The position numbers were made by a program, and so were the translations under genes. From Xanthomarina maritima (GTDB taxonomy: Bacteria; Bacteroidota; Bacteroidia; Flavobacteriales; Flavobacteriaceae), in contig NZ_VSFC01000060.1 of the NCBI RefSeq assembly GCF_008084905.1, positions 1-35,092 of the forward strand: a stretch of 35,092 nucleotides of DNA, read 5' to 3'. Each line of letters opens with the position of its first letter. Positions within the stretch are counted from its first letter, which is position 1. Below the pieces are notes generated by a model that saw only the letters and a list, made by a program, of their open reading frames with translations, did no database searches and was not told the DNA's origin. This document shows, piece by piece, positions 32,426-35,092 of the stretch.

Positions 32426-35092
32426 ATGAAATTAATCTACTCTAATTTAATTACAAGATATGTCTTCATTTTCTTGTTCTTTTCCTTAAGTTTTATCAAT
32501 GCCCAAACAAATGACTTGAGAAGAGCTGAAGAATACCTATCTCAAAAAGGAGAAGTTACTTTTAGTTTTCAAATTAACGATAGAACTGAATTAGATCAGT
32601 TTTCTTCACAAATGTCTATTCTTAATTTTAATCCTGCAACAAATACAGTTTATGCATGGACAAATGCTGAACAATTTAGACGTTTTCAAAGTCGAGGAAT
32701 AAATATCACTGTTAATCCTGAAGATAATGAGTTTCAAGGTATTGTCATGTCTAACGAATTACCTCCTAGTAATAGACGTGGTTCTTATCCTTTAACATTC
32801 CCTCTTACAGCCTATCCAACCTATGCAGATTATGCATTACAAATGCAAGAATTTGCTATCAATCATCCAGATATTTGCGAATTAGTTGATATTGGAGGTA
32901 CTACTGAAGGTGTTGCTGGTGGTAACAAAAGATTATTGTTTATTAAACTCTCTGATAATATAGGAACCGAAGAGGCTGAGCCTAAAGTAATGTATACTTC
33001 TTCTATGCATGGAGACGAAATTACGGGATACCCATTAATGTTAGATTTAATTGATTATTTCATTACAGCATATAAAGATACTGGTCATTCTGACCATTTA
33101 AGAATTAAAAATTTAATTGATAATTCTGAAGTCTGGATTAACCCAATGGCTAATCCAGATGGAACATATTATAATAATGCTTCTAATACATCTGTTGCAA
33201 ATGCAAGACGTGCAAATGCGAATGGAATAGACCTTAATAGAAACTATCCTGATAATGTAGCTGGTCCACATTATGATGGAAACTCTTATCAATTAGAAAC
33301 ACAACACTTTATGACATTAGCAGATAATAATCATTTTGTCTTGTCTGCTAACTTTCATGGTGGAACTGAAGTTGTAAACTACCCTTTCGACAACACATAT
33401 ACGAATCATGCTGATACCGATTGGTTTATTCTTGCAAGTAAAGAATACGCTGTAAACTGTCAAGATAATAGCCCTAATGGTTATATGGATGCCATGTATA
33501 CAAATTACCCATGGCCAGGTGTAACTGAAGGAGCTGACTGGTACCAAGTATTTGGTGGAAGACAAGATTTTATGAATTATTACCACCAATGTAAAGAAGT
33601 AACTATTGAGCTTTCAAATACCAAACTAATTCCTGCTAATCAATTAACCAATCATTGGAATTATAATAGAGAAGCTCTTATTGAATACTTAATTCAAGGA
33701 ACTTATGGCTTTCAGGGTGTTGTAAAAGACGCTGTTTCTGGTGACCCCCTTGAAGCTACAATAACACTTATTGGTCATGATGCATTAAATTCACATACTG
33801 TTAGTTCTTTACCTTATGGAGATTTCTACAGACCTGTTTATGCAGGTACTTACAATATACTAATTGAAGCAGATTGTTATCAATCTGTAACACTTACTAA
33901 TCAAACCATTGCAAACTATCAAACTTTAACTTTAGCTGATGTCCTTTTAAACCCAATAGCTTCAACCGCACCTAATAATTTAGCTGCAAGTAATGTGGCT
34001 GCTACCACTGCTGATATTAGCTGGGATTTAGTAACTGGTGCAACCTACGAATATCGCTATAGACAAGTTGGTTCTCCAACATGGACAACGGTTACAACAT
34101 CTAACAATTCAATAAATCTTACAAGTTTAACTCAAACAACACAATACGAAATTCAAGTTAGATCAATCTGCGATAGTAATACCTCTCCTTATAGTAGCTC
34201 AACCATATTTACTACAACAACTCCTCCACCTTGTTCAGGAACTTTAATAAGTTCTTACCCTTATTCTGAAAGTTTTGAATCTGGCTTAGGTGCTTGGACT
34301 CAAGATACGGGAGACAACTTTAATTGGACAAGAAATTCAGATGGAACATCTTCAAATAATACAGGCCCTTCATCAGCATCTGATGGCTCATGGTATATGT
34401 ACACAGAAGCAAATAGTAGAAGTGGTCAAACAGCTATATTTAATAGTCCTTGCTTCAATTTAAATGATAAATCGAGTGCAAGTTTTACGTACGATTACAG
34501 CATGTATGGAAGCCAAATGGGATCTTTAACCTTACAAATTTCTATAAATGATGGTACTTCTTGGTCAAACTTATGGACTTTATCTGGAAATCAAAATGAT
34601 CAATGGTATACAAACTCTATTGATTTATCAGGATATGTTAATCAATATGTAAGATTGAGATTCATTGGAACTATTGGCTCTATCAATGGTCAATCAAGAA
34701 GCGATATAGCCATTGATAATATTGGCTTAACTGCTGTTGATGCTTCAATTACTCCAATTGCTGACTGTAAAAATATTACTATAACTTTAGATGTAAGTGG
34801 TAATGCATCAATTACTGCTTCAGATATTGATAATGGTGGAAGTGCTGGGAACTTATCAATAGATATATCTAGTTTTGATTGTTCAAATATTGGAACAAAT
34901 ACTGTAATTCTTACAGCTACAGATCCAACCGATTCTGGAAACACTGATAGTTGTAATGCTACAGTTACAGTAAATCAGCAAGCTGCTCCTACTCCAACTA
35001 ACTGTTGGGATAACTATGTTTATAATTCAACCTTATGTATCTGGGAAAATCAAGGATCTCAACCAGTAGAACCGACTGCTTCAAACTGTTGG
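32426..35092 (+). CDS. Secreted modular M14 metallocarboxypeptidase (partial)
   Basis: 889 residues visible, running off the window without a stop. Signal peptide about 1-31 (YVFIFLFFSLSFINAQ). A propeptide-like region follows, then an M14 zinc carboxypeptidase domain (about 130-420): zinc ligands H195 and E198 (MHGDE), Arg in LNRNYPD (R272), third ligand H311 (NFHGG) and catalytic E395 (VTIEL). Next come a carboxypeptidase-regulatory-like beta domain (about 427-510, GFQGVVKDAVSGDP), a fibronectin type III domain (about 515-605), a MAM domain (about 605-770, SFESGLGAWTQDTGDNFNW), a beta segment (about 775-855), and the first unit of a Cys/Trp repeat (NCWDNYVYNSTLC) that starts again at the window edge. 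It is probably exported by the type IX system; its C-terminal signal lies beyond the end. It is divergent from the serine hydrolase gene. Confidence 0.93.
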   Translation, partial: MKLIYSNLITRYVFIFLFFSLSFINAQTNDLRRAEEYLSQKGEVTFSFQINDRTELDQFSSQMSILNFNPATNTVYAWTNAEQFRRFQSRGINITVNPEDNEFQGIVMSNELPPSNRRGSYPLTFPLTAYPTYADYALQMQEFAINHPDICELVDIGGTTEGVAGGNKRLLFIKLSDNIGTEEAEPKVMYTSSMHGDEITGYPLMLDLIDYFITAYKDTGHSDHLRIKNLIDNSEVWINPMANPDGTYYNNASNTSVANARRANANGIDLNRNYPDNVAGPHYDGNSYQLETQHFMTLADNNHFVLSANFHGGTEVVNYPFDNTYTNHADTDWFILASKEYAVNCQDNSPNGYMDAMYTNYPWPGVTEGADWYQVFGGRQDFMNYYHQCKEVTIELSNTKLIPANQLTNHWNYNREALIEYLIQGTYGFQGVVKDAVSGDPLEATITLIGHDALNSHTVSSLPYGDFYRPVYAGTYNILIEADCYQSVTLTNQTIANYQTLTLADVLLNPIASTAPNNLAASNVAATTADISWDLVTGATYEYRYRQVGSPTWTTVTTSNNSINLTSLTQTTQYEIQVRSICDSNTSPYSSSTIFTTTTPPPCSGTLISSYPYSESFESGLGAWTQDTGDNFNWTRNSDGTSSNNTGPSSASDGSWYMYTEANSRSGQTAIFNSPCFNLNDKSSASFTYDYSMYGSQMGSLTLQISINDGTSWSNLWTLSGNQNDQWYTNSIDLSGYVNQYVRLRFIGTIGSINGQSRSDIAIDNIGLTAVDASITPIADCKNITITLDVSGNASITASDIDNGGSAGNLSIDISSFDCSNIGTNTVILTATDPTDSGNTDSCNATVTVNQQAAPTPTNCWDNYVYNSTLCIWENQGSQPVEPTASNCW

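Noticed and set aside
34690-34944. Minus-strand open frame inside the carboxypeptidase
   Set aside because: It is fully covered by the long plus-strand frame with recognisable domains.
1-35092. CRISPR arrays, insertion sequences, prophage or attachment sites
   Set aside because: No regularly spaced repeats, transposase or integrase frames, or direct repeats flanking the tRNA genes were found.

Overview
The window looks like the chromosome of a member of the Flavobacteriia (phylum Bacteroidota), most likely a marine Flavobacteriaceae; I do not go below family level. The reasons are strongly AT-rich DNA, promoters of the Bacteroidota type (TTG, about 20 bases, TAnnTTTG), near-absence of Shine-Dalgarno sequences, many secreted and lipoproteins, and family-typical gene clusters (thrS-infC-rpmI-rplT, split transketolase, a parvulin cassette next to moxR). 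I see no phage, insertion sequence, integron or CRISPR array, and base and codon use looks even throughout. Most of the window is core genome.

Layout. 59-3389: thrS, infC (with an ATA start), rpmI and rplT, ending at a bidirectional terminator. 3402-8007 (minus): dnaB, an AI-2E/PerM-type permease, a secreted protein with an amidotransferase-like cysteine motif, and a multi-pass membrane protein. 8122-9168 (minus): accA with its own promoter and terminator. 9256-12391 (minus): tgt, an LptF/LptG-family permease and a DMT-type transporter, tightly packed. 12499-15016 (plus): transketolase split into two genes, then a small outer-membrane barrel protein behind a strong hairpin. 15035-16184 (minus): an FKBP-type lipoprotein, sharing an interleaved divergent promoter region with a plus-strand S4 RNA-binding protein. 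16618-17657: a phosphoribosyltransferase converging on shikimate kinase. 17734-18001: tRNA-Lys and tRNA-Leu separated by a terminator. 18006-20976 (minus): a TlpA-like thioredoxin and aconitase. 21190-26425 (minus): three SurA/PpiC-like periplasmic folding factors followed by a MoxR ATPase, all from one strong promoter. 26531-27227 (plus): two small genes. 27298-32180 (minus): an ABC-F ATPase, a cardiolipin synthase-like enzyme and a serine hydrolase. 32364-35092 (plus): a large modular secreted metallocarboxypeptidase that runs off the window.

Together the genes cover translation (thrS, infC, L35, L20, tgt, tRNAs, ABC-F), replication (dnaB), central metabolism (transketolase, aconitase, accA, aroK) and envelope biogenesis (LptG-like, parvulins, FKBP lipoprotein, cardiolipin synthase, outer-membrane barrel). 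I found no clear new multi-gene system. The best second looks are the ATA start of infC, a rare Shine-Dalgarno with a hairpin before rpmI, a DnaB tail resembling the SSB tip, a tRNA-guanine transglycosylase lacking the zinc cysteines, and a long hairpin touching the start codon of the barrel gene.
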